Shown here: positions 8,666-16,257 of the stretch, in pieces
Numbering within the stretch: the first letter of the stretch is position 1
Layout of the letters: each line of letters begins with the position of its first letter
From: a virus
IMG/VR virus record: IMGVR_UViG_3300020371_000065
Location: 1-22,530 of that record
Length of the DNA: 22,530 nucleotides
Direction: 5' to 3' (one strand)
Notes under the pieces: generated by a model
Databases searched by the model: none
What the model was told of the DNA's origin: nothing
Seen by the model: only the letters and a program-made list of their open reading frames with translations
Translations under genes and position numbers: made by a program

Positions 8666-9124
8666 ATGACCACTCAGGTACAGTTTAGAAAAGGCACAAC
8701 TCCCGAACACGCTCTGTTTACTGGAGCGGTTGCTGAAATTACGGTTGATACCGATAAAAAGACAGCAGTTGTACATGATGGTACTGACATTGGAGGATTT
8801 GAACTCCAACGTGCGAGATGGGAAGTTGTTAATGCCAATGGAAGTTTATCATGTGGACTCAGATGGTTAGTTGATACTTCTGCTTCCGCATTAACTTTAA
8901 ACATGCCATATGAATCTGCAGGTGCAATTCCACATGTTGGTGACATGTTAGAACTGGTTGATTTTAAAGCAACCTGGGCTATAAATAATGTTACGTTAAC
9001 AACAAGTGGTGGGCAGCAGTTTTTGAATAAATTTGGAAATATTGATTCAGAATTTATTCTTGATGTTGCTGGACTGTATGTTCAGTTTATTTGGGATGGA
9101 ACTTACTGGAGGATCCTAGCATGA
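8666..9124 (+). CDS. Small fibre-like protein with Mtd-type N-terminal domain (152 aa)
   Basis: Residues 1-48 match the short N-terminal beta domain found on many phage tail fibres and named after the Bordetella phage major tropism determinant. The pattern is R-K-G-T-T-x-E-H-A-L-F-T-G, then AEITVDTDKKTAVVHDG and a G-G-F-E-L ending. This domain normally supports trimer assembly or attachment of the fibre to the tail. Residues 49-152 form a small beta-rich domain with hydrophobic strands and a C-terminal YVQFIWDGTYWRILA, a common terminal strand of phage tail proteins. There is no C-type lectin domain of the diversity-generating type. The start is the first ATG after the late promoter; no good Shine-Dalgarno site is visible. 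Its stop overlaps the next ATG, indicating co-translation. Probably a virion adhesin or fibre adaptor. Confidence 0.7.
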   Translation: MTTQVQFRKGTTPEHALFTGAVAEITVDTDKKTAVVHDGTDIGGFELQRARWEVVNANGSLSCGLRWLVDTSASALTLNMPYESAGAIPHVGDMLELVDFKATWAINNVTLTTSGGQQFLNKFGNIDSEFILDVAGLYVQFIWDGTYWRILA

Positions 9125-9489
9125 GTTTATATCTCAGCGCAAGCACAGCAGCATCTAGTCAAATTGTTGCACAATCAAATGATTTTACCGTTCATGCTCT
9201 GAGAAGAGATAAAGACGGTATGTTGTATTATACCGTGGCAAGATCCACAGAAGACGCAGTATTTGATTTTCACAGAACTGATGGTGAAGAATATACAGAT
9301 TTTCTTCAAGGAACTGAGTATGTTGATGCTACTCCAGGAGTAGCTAGAGAATATACTAATGATCCAGATGATAAATATCAACAGTTCAGGTTTGATTTCA
9401 GACGCTTGACATATTTCATTGACGATGATGGTTACTTAGTCGCAAGACTAAATAAATCATATGATCATACTACCCAAGGACCTAAGTAA
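9121..9489 (+). CDS. Hypothetical small virion-associated protein (122 aa)
   Basis: I chose the ATG at 9121 because it overlaps the upstream TGA (ATGA) and is preceded by GGAGGATC about 7 nt upstream; the in-frame ATG at 9091 lies inside the upstream gene without such a site. The protein is acidic and Asp/Tyr-rich (TEDAVFDFHRTDGEEYTDF, then DPDDKYQQFRFDFRRLTYFI) and looks like a compact beta domain with no signal or membrane segment. The sequence DKDGMLYYTVARST with the Asp-rich middle suggests a structural role. I do not recognise the family. Its place between two fibre genes, translationally coupled to the first, suggests a tail-fibre accessory or adaptor. Confidence 0.7.
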   Translation: MSLYLSASTAASSQIVAQSNDFTVHALRRDKDGMLYYTVARSTEDAVFDFHRTDGEEYTDFLQGTEYVDATPGVAREYTNDPDDKYQQFRFDFRRLTYFIDDDGYLVARLNKSYDHTTQGPK

Positions 9490-9500
9490 GGATTTAAAAA

Positions 9501-12500
9501 ATGGCAGATTTTAGACTCGGCAGACTGAAGTTTAAGTGGCGCGGTGATTGGGTCGCGTCCACAGCTTATGTCATTGACGATATTGTCAAGTTTGGTGCAA
9601 ACTCCTATGTTTGTACTACCAATCACACCTCCGCAGCTGCGGAAGCTTCTTTTTATGGAGATCTAAGTAATTGGGATATCCATACAGAAGGTCTTCGCCA
9701 TAGAGGAGAATGGCAAGGTGGAACTGGACAGCAAGGACAGAACCTCAATACGTATTACAAGATTAATGATGTTGTAAAGTACGGAAACTCGCAATATCGT
9801 TGTATTGAAGGTCACACGTCATCTGCCAACATTGACTTTACCAAGTGGTCACTTTACGCCGAAGGTCTAAAATTTGAAGATACTTACGTCAACACAACTG
9901 CTTATCAGTTAGGCGACGTTGTAACATTTGGCGGTTACTCTTATATCGCACTTCAAAATTCTACAGGAATTGCTCCTAACACAGACGGAACTGCATGGGC
10001 AGTAATTTCAACTGGATTCTCCGCACAGGGTGAATATACTACATCGGAAGTTTATGAGCCTGGTAATGTCGTAAGATACGGTGGTAATTCATATTCCTGT
10101 AAAGTTACAACCAACAATGAGACTTTTAACGTTGGTTCTGTTTCTGGTGATGGTTCGGTAGTAACTATTATTTTCCAAACTGCACAAGGAACTGCACCTT
10201 TTGGTGTCGGTGATGAAATCGTTGTTGCTGGTGCTAGTGTTGGTGGATATAACGGAACTCATAGAGTAACTTCATGTACAACTGTACAGGTAACCTACGC
10301 AGGTACAGAAACTGCAGGTGGAAGCACTGGTGGAAATATTACATACACACCAGTACCAACTAATACGAGATTCTGGGATCTAATTGTTGAAGGATTTAAT
10401 TGGACTGGCGCATGGTCATCCTCAACTTACTATCAACTTGGTGATGTTGTTAACAGAAACTCAAACTCTTATGTTTGCGTAACCTCTAATACAACTGGAG
10501 CAGCAAATGCACCAGAATTAGATACCCTAGGTAACTACTGGAACTATATGTCCCAGGGTGGTAATGCAGCGCAGGTGCTCCAAGAGGTTGGTGACTTGCT
10601 ATATCAATCTGCGGGTGGTATTAACAGAATTGCACTTCCTGCTGGATCTACTGGTACTGCTGCGGAACAAGCAGCGGCAAGTGGTCAGGTTCTAACAGTT
10701 GGTGGTTCACCACTTCTACCAAGATGGGAGACTAACAACTCAACTGCTCCTGTTTACTACGTTACTAAAGAAGGTAACGATGCGAACCATGGTAGAAGCA
10801 TTTCTAGAGCATTCGCTTCACTACGCCATGCTTGCGATTACATCGCTGCAAAAACTGGTGCAGATGCTCCATCTGCATCTAATCCACATACAATCTATGT
10901 AAAGGCAGGTGTCTACGAAGAGACACTACCAATTCAAATTCCTCAGTTTGTTTCTGTTATTGGTGATAACCTAAGAACTTCAATCATCAAACCTGAATTC
11001 GGACTGAACTCCGATATGCAGGCGATTGTCCTTGGTTCAAGTGTAACTCACCTCAAATTTGGTGATACTGTTTCTAACGCTGATGGAACTAAGACTGCTA
11101 AAGTTGTAGATTCTGACTATGCAACAAACATCCACTTAGTTTCTAAAACTGGTGGAGCATGGACAACATCAGATCTTTATGTTGACATTGTAAGTCATAA
11201 GCACGCTGATGCTCACGACTTAATTCTAAGCAATAAAGCATTTATTGCTGCAGAAGCATATCATCGCCATGCTGCTAATGAGGGTGCTGTTGCTGGCGTT
11301 GAAGCAGACGTTAAGACTCAGTTACAGGCGTTTATTGACGCACTTGCATACAACGTTAAAGCAGGTCAAAATAATAAAGTTTGGGACTTTGCCAATGCTC
11401 GCATCGGTGGTACAAACATTACTGGTAACGACACTCAAGATACAACGCTTCTAAACTACATTGATAGCATTGCGACTCAAGTAATGCGTAATGAGACAGT
11501 AACGGTCTCAGCAGGAAATACGGAGACTCAGACTAAAGATCTAAACGTCACAACTGATTCTACTTCTCCATATTGTGCTCAGGTTGCATCTGCAATTACA
11601 ACTCTGGTTGGTATTGTTACTACTGCAATCAGTAATACCAATATGAATGCAACTTCCAAAGTTGAACCTTATATTGCAATTACTGCTGCTACGACTCGCG
11701 TAAACCAAGAGTCAACCATGTTCTACGTTGGTTCTCATACCACCGTTAAGGACATGATCTTTGAAGGAATGAGTGGATTTGTCCCATCAACTAGCAATGA
11801 TCAAGATGTGGACACCTCCACAATCAAAGGTGTTTACTTCAGACTTGATCCTAATTCACCAATTACTAAGTCGCCATACATCCAAAACTGTACTGCGATT
11901 GGTGGTGCAGCAGTTGGTATCATGATTGATGGTGCGGTTCACGCACACTTTGATAATTCGGCAACACCATCTTATAAGTCAATGGTGTTTGATGCTTACA
12001 CCCAGATCCTAGATGGTGGTGTTGGTTTCTATGTAACGAGAGGCGCTTCTTCTGAGGTTGTTTCTTGCTTCACATACTACGCTCACATCTCATACAGCAC
12101 AACCAGAGGTGGTAAGATTCGTGCTGTTTCTGGTAACTCCTCGTATGGTAAGTACGGTGTTATCTCTAGAGGATTTGACGATACTGAAGCAACTATCAAT
12201 GGTCAAGTCAAGGGTCTAAGATTAGAACTTGATCCTCAGCAAGCAAAGAACGGTACGTTCACAGTTGGCGAGAGAATCAGTGGTGGTACATCTGGAGCAG
12301 TTGGTGAACTAATCAGTGACCAAACTGCATCTAATTACATCTATTACTTCCCAGTTAAAGGAACATTTGTTCAAAACGAAGTTGTTACTGGTGCATCATC
12401 AAGTGCATTCGTCACCCTAGTTAATAATACAGATGCTGTAACTGGTCAAAAAGGATTCCTACTTACTGTTACTGGTCTAACTGCAGCACCTGACCAAGGT

Positions 12501-14648
12501 GGTTCTGTTGAGATGGTTGACGATGGAGTTAATAATGACCCAGGTTCATTCGTTATCTCTAACTCAAGTTACTCTGCTCCAGATGGAAGAGGTACTATTA
12601 CAACTTCTAGAGCAAAACTAGGATCATCACCAGTCGCACACTTAGGTACAGCACAAGTTGACCTATATGCAAACCAAGGTCAAACTGCATCACTACAAGG
12701 AACAATCCTTCAGTCTGCAGGTTCTCCTTACACTATTGCAGTTAACAGTGTTACTGGAATGGTTATTGGTGGTTATCTTGTTATTAACGACGAGATGTTC
12801 CAAGTCGCTTCCTTCCCATCATCCACATCAGTTGAAGCAACTCGTGCGGTAGAAGGAACCACTGCTCAAGCACACGCTGCTGGAGATACAATTGAAATTC
12901 TAGCACAAAAAGTTAGTGCTCAGGATGAAGTTATTGAAGACTTTGGAAACGCTGCTTCTGATATTCGTGTTAGTGCTGCAAACATCGGTTTCAGCAACAC
13001 CGACTATATCAAGATTGATAATGAATTCTTCAAGATTACTGCGGTAACACCAGATACAACTGGTATTTCAATTCTGCAGTTGGCGGATGAGAAGACCGTT
13101 GGTGCTTCCAATCCTCAGGACATGAAGATTCGTTATCGTTATTCACAGTGTCGTCTAACTGCTCACGACTTCCTAGACGTTGGTACTGGAAGCAAGGCAA
13201 ATACTAACTGGCCATTCCTACCTCTATCACCAAATACACCTGCTAACGAGACCATTGAGGATCGCCCAGGTCGTGTTTACTACGTCTCCACGGACCAAGA
13301 TGGTAACTTCTCGGTTGGTAAGTTCTTTAAGGTTGAGCAGGCAACTGGTAAAGCAACTCTGGATGCTTCCGCGTTTGACTTGTCTGGTCTATCATCCTTG
13401 AGACTGGGTTCTATTGGTGCTCAACTTGGTGCATCAATTAACGAATTCTCAACTGATGGAACTCTATCACAAAATAGTGATGAAAAAGTTCCAACACAGA
13501 AAGCAGTTAAGACTTATGTTGATAACCTCTCTGGTGTTGACGGTAACTTCTTAGTTGGTGGAGATCTAACAGTTCAGGGAGCAACTACAACTGTTGCTTC
13601 AGTAACAGTTGAATCTAAGGATCGTAACATTACTCTAGGTAAGGTTGCAACTGGTACATTTACTGGTGATATGTCCTCAGGACAAACCACCATTCAAAAT
13701 GTAAGTGATACCGAAAATCTTGCTCCTGGTGTACTTATTAACATCACTAGTGGTGCTGGAGCACTAACACTTCCTGCAGGTGCTATTGTTCAAAGCATTT
13801 CAGGATCCACAGTAACTCTTAACCAGGCATTCCAAGGAACTGGTTCTGCTACTGGTGCTTCATTCTCTGCTGGCGGTCCAAGAAATGAGACTGCTGACGG
13901 CGGTGGTTTAACGCTACTCGCTGGATCTGATGTTGACAAGTCATTCGCATGGCAAGCAAGCAACTCTTCTTGGAATTCTTCAGAAGACCTCAACCTTGCT
14001 AGCGGTAAGGTTCTCAGAATTAATGGCGTAGAAGTTCTAAGTGCTACTCAAGTTCTTGGACTACAAGTTGGTGGTTCTGGATCTGGTGGAATTGTAACTG
14101 AAGATGCAACACAAACACTTACTAACAAAACTCTCTCTGGTGGTGTTCTTACTGGAACATTAACTGCTGGTAGTAGCACTGGTTCTGCTGGTTACTACCT
14201 AGAGTCAACTGGTAGTGGTGTTCAGTGGTCTCAACTTAATGTTGATGCTTCTGCAATTACCAATGGATCTACAAATATCACTGCTGCTAATGGTGGAGAT
14301 ATTACAGTCACAACTTCTGGTTCGCTCTGTGCAACATTCAATACCTCCAATAACTTGATTGTTACTGGAACTGTTACTGCACAGTCTTCCATCGCTCTCA
14401 AGGATAATGTAGAAACCATTACTGATGCTCTTGCTAAAGTAATGAATCTACGTGGTGTTGAGTTTGACTATAAGGCAAATGGTAAGCACCAAATTGGTGT
14501 TGTTGCTGAAGAAGTTGAGCAAGTTGTTCCATGTGTTATTGATGAAACAAACGGTATTAAGTCCGTTGCATATCAAAACCTTGTTGCTGTTCTTATTGAG
14601 GCAGTCAAGGACCTTAAGAACGAGATTGACGAACTAAGAGGAGTCTGA
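9501..14648 (+). CDS. Modular tail fibre with CBM-like repeats, beta-helix and S74 chaperone (1715 aa)
   Basis: The start has AAGGAT about 8 nt upstream. Residues 12-350 hold about five repeats of the chitin-binding/CBM5-12-like type (W-x-x-x-T-x-Y-x-x-G-D-V-V-x-F-G-G-x-S-Y-x-C), likely glycan binding; the fourth and fifth are separated by an inserted beta module at about 205-285. From about residue 418 (YYVTKEGNDANHG, then TIYVKAGVYEETLPI) a right-handed beta-helix of the pectate-lyase-like/DUF1565 kind begins. A helical Ala/Asn-rich insert occupies about residues 567-715 (AHDLILSNKAFIAAEAYHRH through VASAITTLVGIVTTAI). One copy of the beta module seen in the 475-aa protein is near 1385-1460. 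The C-terminal 87 residues form a Peptidase_S74 intramolecular chaperone (SSIALKDNVE, GVVAEEVEQVVP, VAYQNLVAVLIEAV). By analogy with endosialidases it trimerises the fibre and is then cut off at S1629. A likely receptor-binding or long tail fibre. Confidence 0.85.
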   Translation: MADFRLGRLKFKWRGDWVASTAYVIDDIVKFGANSYVCTTNHTSAAAEASFYGDLSNWDIHTEGLRHRGEWQGGTGQQGQNLNTYYKINDVVKYGNSQYRCIEGHTSSANIDFTKWSLYAEGLKFEDTYVNTTAYQLGDVVTFGGYSYIALQNSTGIAPNTDGTAWAVISTGFSAQGEYTTSEVYEPGNVVRYGGNSYSCKVTTNNETFNVGSVSGDGSVVTIIFQTAQGTAPFGVGDEIVVAGASVGGYNGTHRVTSCTTVQVTYAGTETAGGSTGGNITYTPVPTNTRFWDLIVEGFNWTGAWSSSTYYQLGDVVNRNSNSYVCVTSNTTGAANAPELDTLGNYWNYMSQGGNAAQVLQEVGDLLYQSAGGINRIALPAGSTGTAAEQAAASGQVLTVGGSPLLPRWETNNSTAPVYYVTKEGNDANHGRSISRAFASLRHACDYIAAKTGADAPSASNPHTIYVKAGVYEETLPIQIPQFVSVIGDNLRTSIIKPEFGLNSDMQAIVLGSSVTHLKFGDTVSNADGTKTAKVVDSDYATNIHLVSKTGGAWTTSDLYVDIVSHKHADAHDLILSNKAFIAAEAYHRHAANEGAVAGVEADVKTQLQAFIDALAYNVKAGQNNKVWDFANARIGGTNITGNDTQDTTLLNYIDSIATQVMRNETVTVSAGNTETQTKDLNVTTDSTSPYCAQVASAITTLVGIVTTAISNTNMNATSKVEPYIAITAATTRVNQESTMFYVGSHTTVKDMIFEGMSGFVPSTSNDQDVDTSTIKGVYFRLDPNSPITKSPYIQNCTAIGGAAVGIMIDGAVHAHFDNSATPSYKSMVFDAYTQILDGGVGFYVTRGASSEVVSCFTYYAHISYSTTRGGKIRAVSGNSSYGKYGVISRGFDDTEATINGQVKGLRLELDPQQAKNGTFTVGERISGGTSGAVGELISDQTASNYIYYFPVKGTFVQNEVVTGASSSAFVTLVNNTDAVTGQKGFLLTVTGLTAAPDQGGSVEMVDDGVNNDPGSFVISNSSYSAPDGRGTITTSRAKLGSSPVAHLGTAQVDLYANQGQTASLQGTILQSAGSPYTIAVNSVTGMVIGGYLVINDEMFQVASFPSSTSVEATRAVEGTTAQAHAAGDTIEILAQKVSAQDEVIEDFGNAASDIRVSAANIGFSNTDYIKIDNEFFKITAVTPDTTGISILQLADEKTVGASNPQDMKIRYRYSQCRLTAHDFLDVGTGSKANTNWPFLPLSPNTPANETIEDRPGRVYYVSTDQDGNFSVGKFFKVEQATGKATLDASAFDLSGLSSLRLGSIGAQLGASINEFSTDGTLSQNSDEKVPTQKAVKTYVDNLSGVDGNFLVGGDLTVQGATTTVASVTVESKDRNITLGKVATGTFTGDMSSGQTTIQNVSDTENLAPGVLINITSGAGALTLPAGAIVQSISGSTVTLNQAFQGTGSATGASFSAGGPRNETADGGGLTLLAGSDVDKSFAWQASNSSWNSSEDLNLASGKVLRINGVEVLSATQVLGLQVGGSGSGGIVTEDATQTLTNKTLSGGVLTGTLTAGSSTGSAGYYLESTGSGVQWSQLNVDASAITNGSTNITAANGGDITVTTSGSLCATFNTSNNLIVTGTVTAQSSIALKDNVETITDALAKVMNLRGVEFDYKANGKHQIGVVAEEVEQVVPCVIDETNGIKSVAYQNLVAVLIEAVKDLKNEIDELRGV
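14385..14648 (+). other. S74 (endosialidase-type) intramolecular chaperone domain
   Basis: These 87-88 codons encode the C-terminal chaperone of the 1715-aa fibre. The family signature is S-D-x-R-x-K-x-N; here it reads S1629-S-I-A-L-K1634-D-N. The cleavage serine and the catalytic lysine are therefore kept while the Asp and Arg are replaced. The later helices (LVAVLIEAVKDLKNEIDEL) form the usual C-terminal coiled coil that drives trimerisation. Autocleavage before S1629 is expected but not shown. Confidence 0.8.
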
Positions 14649-14652
14649 ACAT

Positions 14653-15186
14653 ATGTCATTGACAATGACGGGGCAGGGGTTGCAATTCCCCTCCCCTGGT
14701 AACAGAAGAAACATTAAGAGAACCTTTTTCTTAAGAGATAATAATCCAAATTCAACCACTTATAGTGGTAGTTGGACTACTGGTTGGACTACAAATACAT
14801 TCACAATTCCAGCAAAATGTGAACTTGACACTCATGTACATTGGCCAATTAGAAATAACTCAACTAGTTGGGGTGGCGGATATAGTCGCATGTATTATGA
14901 AGTAAATGGAAATGGTTGGATCTATGGTGGACAATATGGTTATTGCCGTGGTGCCATGGGACATGGACGTTACATGATTAGTGGAACTGACTGGGTTCAG
15001 GCATGGGATTTCAAAGGAATGACTAGTGATTTCACATTAAGATTTAGATATGATCACTTAACTCATGATGGCACTGCTTATACAGGTGCTGATCATGGAT
15101 TAACAGGAGCATCAAATCAAGATTACCATGGAGCACAAACTCCATGGATGTATTACCTAAATATTCAAGGTTGGCAGTACGAGTAA
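14653..15186 (+). CDS. WGG-motif Trp/Tyr-rich virion protein, paralog 1 (177 aa)
   Basis: The start ATG has AGGAG 9 nt upstream. The protein is small, beta-rich and unusually aromatic (9 Trp and 14 Tyr in 177 residues). It shares two signatures with two nearby genes: SWGGGYSRMYYEVNGNGW at residues 72-89 and W-D-F-K-G-M-T-S-D-F-T-L-R-F-R at 118-132. The N-terminus TGQGLQFPSPG resembles the GIQFP-type leader found on many phage structural proteins. No catalytic motif, signal peptide or membrane segment is visible. Its stop codon overlaps the next start (TAATG), so paralogs 1 and 2 are probably translated together. Most likely a tail-fibre tip, adhesin or capsid-decorating protein; the family name is not known to me. 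Confidence 0.7.
   Translation: MSLTMTGQGLQFPSPGNRRNIKRTFFLRDNNPNSTTYSGSWTTGWTTNTFTIPAKCELDTHVHWPIRNNSTSWGGGYSRMYYEVNGNGWIYGGQYGYCRGAMGHGRYMISGTDWVQAWDFKGMTSDFTLRFRYDHLTHDGTAYTGADHGLTGASNQDYHGAQTPWMYYLNIQGWQYE
14670..14696 (+). other. GC-rich hairpin inside the start of paralog 1
   Basis: GGGG-C-AGGGG at 14670-14679 pairs with CCCCTCCCC at 14688-14696, a 9-bp stem with one bulged C and an 8-nt TTGCAATT loop. It starts at codon 6 of the gene. No T-tract follows, so it is not a standard terminator. It shares the 13-mer GGGGTTGCAATTC with the terminator at 2244-2274. A role in translation or mRNA stability is possible; a coding explanation (LQFP leader) is also possible. Confidence 0.5.
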
Positions 15187-15743
15187 TGAGCATTTTAAGA
15201 CCAGACGGAATTCAATTTGGTGGAGGACATGGAGCCTCTGCTGGTGAAAACCTCCAAAATAGTGGATGGTTTCATTACAGATTTACCATGACCAATGGCG
15301 TTGGTTATGGTAGTGGTTGGACTAATACTCAAGACACAGGAACCATGAATTTGCCTGCAAGGGCAAAAGTGTTTGTTTACACAAATACTCCAACTAGAGG
15401 AGACACCAATGCTTGGGGTGGAATGTATGAAGATCTTCTCTATTCAGTAAATGGTGGAAGTTTTACTAGTGTAGGACGTGCTGGATTTGTTTGTAGAATG
15501 ATGACCAGTGGATATCCAATTTCCAACCATGCGGATTTCTGTGTATTTGATTTCAACTCAATTACCTCAGACTTCACTCTACAATTGAGAACTGCATCAA
15601 CCCAGTATAATTCAGGTGGTCAGGTTAATACTTCATGTGGTTTAAGTGGTGGTGACAATAATACTACTTACACTGCATTAAACCAGCAGAATAGTATGTA
15701 CAAACAAATTATTGTTTGGGGATTCGGCACTACTGCTGCTTGA
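15186..15743 (+). CDS. WGG-motif virion protein, paralog 2 (185 aa)
   Basis: I chose the ATG at 15186 because it overlaps the stop of paralog 1 (TAATG) and gives the N-terminus MSILRPDGIQFGGG, which aligns with the LxxDGIQF leader style of its relatives; an upstream in-frame ATG at 15144 lies within paralog 1. The core is conserved: NAWGGMYEDLLYSVNGGSF at residues 75-93 and FDFNSITSDFTLQLR at 121-135, closely matching FDFSSITTNFTVAFR in paralog 3. It is less Trp-rich (4 Trp). The C-terminal strand MYKQIIVWGFG parallels MYYLNIQGW in paralog 1. Beta-rich, no signal or transmembrane segment. Probably a virion adhesin or fibre component made together with paralog 1. The gene is followed by a late promoter. 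Confidence 0.7.
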   Translation: MSILRPDGIQFGGGHGASAGENLQNSGWFHYRFTMTNGVGYGSGWTNTQDTGTMNLPARAKVFVYTNTPTRGDTNAWGGMYEDLLYSVNGGSFTSVGRAGFVCRMMTSGYPISNHADFCVFDFNSITSDFTLQLRTASTQYNSGGQVNTSCGLSGGDNNTTYTALNQQNSMYKQIIVWGFGTTAA

Positions 15744-15744
15744 T

Positions 15745-15752
15745 TATAAATA
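15745..15752 (+). promoter_or_regulatory. T4-type late promoter box TATAAATA
   Basis: TATAAATA starts 2 nt after the stop of paralog 2, with 35 nt between the box and the ATG at 15788, the same arrangement as at 731. The intervening leader contains TTAGGATAA, a weak ribosome-binding site. It is the nearest recognisable promoter for the 148-aa gene, paralog 3 and the three enzyme genes downstream. Confidence 0.75.
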
Positions 15753-15787
15753 AACAAAGAAACGTTATTACATTAGGATAATTACCG

Positions 15788-16234
15788 ATGGCACTTAGAG
15801 GAACTGATGAGAACCTGAATAGATCAGTAAGGGTATCTTTTATGCCACCTTGTCTACTTGAGTGCGCCGAAATGTTAGATCCAAATTTTATTGGATCTTT
15901 TACAGAAAGAGGTGCTCTTGATAATTTTCCTGGAGAACCAGGAATCACATCGGTGGATGACTTTGAGTATAATCCTGCTTATGGAGATGACCCAAATACT
16001 CCATTAGCATATGATATGCCTTTTACTAAAGAAGAACTTCTCGCAAAGTATCAAGAACAATTTGCGGCATATGAAGCAACTGAAGTAACTAGACTAAAAA
16101 GAAAATTTGAATACCCTGGTATTGGAGAGCAACTAGATGCTCTTTTCCATGATATGGAAAATGGAACCGCAGATTCATCAGGAGAATTTTTCCGTTTAAT
16201 TAAAGAAGTAAAAGATACCTATCCAAAGGGTTGA
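15788..16234 (+). CDS. Phage protein with C-terminal YPxIxxQLDxL motif (148 aa)
   Basis: An acidic soluble protein. Residues 108-148 carry the motif Y-P-G-I-G-E-Q-L-D-A-L-F-H-D, a short spacer, then FFRLIKEVKDTYPKG. This combination (YPxxxxQLDxLYH ... IKxVKxxYPK) recurs in small phage proteins encoded beside tail fibres in many marine phages and T4-like viruses. The middle (TKEELLAKYQEQFAAYEAT, residues 79-97) is predicted helical. The N-terminal 70 residues with FMPPCLLECAEMLDPNF are not recognised. No enzymatic motif. It sits directly after a late promoter and 20 nt before paralog 3. A role in fibre assembly or as a small virion protein is an inference from context only. Confidence 0.65.
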   Translation: MALRGTDENLNRSVRVSFMPPCLLECAEMLDPNFIGSFTERGALDNFPGEPGITSVDDFEYNPAYGDDPNTPLAYDMPFTKEELLAKYQEQFAAYEATEVTRLKRKFEYPGIGEQLDALFHDMENGTADSSGEFFRLIKEVKDTYPKG

Positions 16235-16237
16235 TCT

Positions 16238-16257
16238 ACAGGAGATAGTAACAAGTG
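16238..16257 (+). promoter_or_regulatory. Ribosome-binding site deciding a GTG start
   Basis: ACAGGAGAT (AGGAG at 16240-16244) stands 10 nt before GTG at 16255-16257 in the 20-nt gap after the 148-aa gene. The first in-frame ATG is at 16321, inside the conserved part of the protein, so GTG is the only sensible start. Confidence 0.75.

Noticed and set aside
8980-8987. TATAAATA within the 152-aa gene
   Set aside because: It encodes A-I-N in the reading frame and lies 133 nt from the next start; probably chance.
9091-9120. Upstream ATG as start of the 122-aa gene
   Set aside because: Lies inside the previous gene; the ATG at 9121 has the GGAGGATC site and the ATGA overlap.
8666-9124. Diversity-generating retroelement target, because the N-terminus resembles Mtd
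   Set aside because: No C-type lectin domain, no template repeat and no reverse transcriptase in the window.
9370-9377. GATAAATA within the 122-aa gene
   Set aside because: Inside the coding sequence (D-D-K-Y), 123 nt from the fibre start; could act as a promoter for the fibre but the evidence is weak.
14670-14696. Rho-independent terminator
   Set aside because: Strong stem but followed by TGGTAACAGAAG without a T-tract, and located inside a coding sequence.
15144-15186. Upstream ATG as the start of WGG paralog 2
   Set aside because: It would read MDVLPKYSRLAVRV inside paralog 1; the overlapping TAATG start gives the family-like N-terminus.
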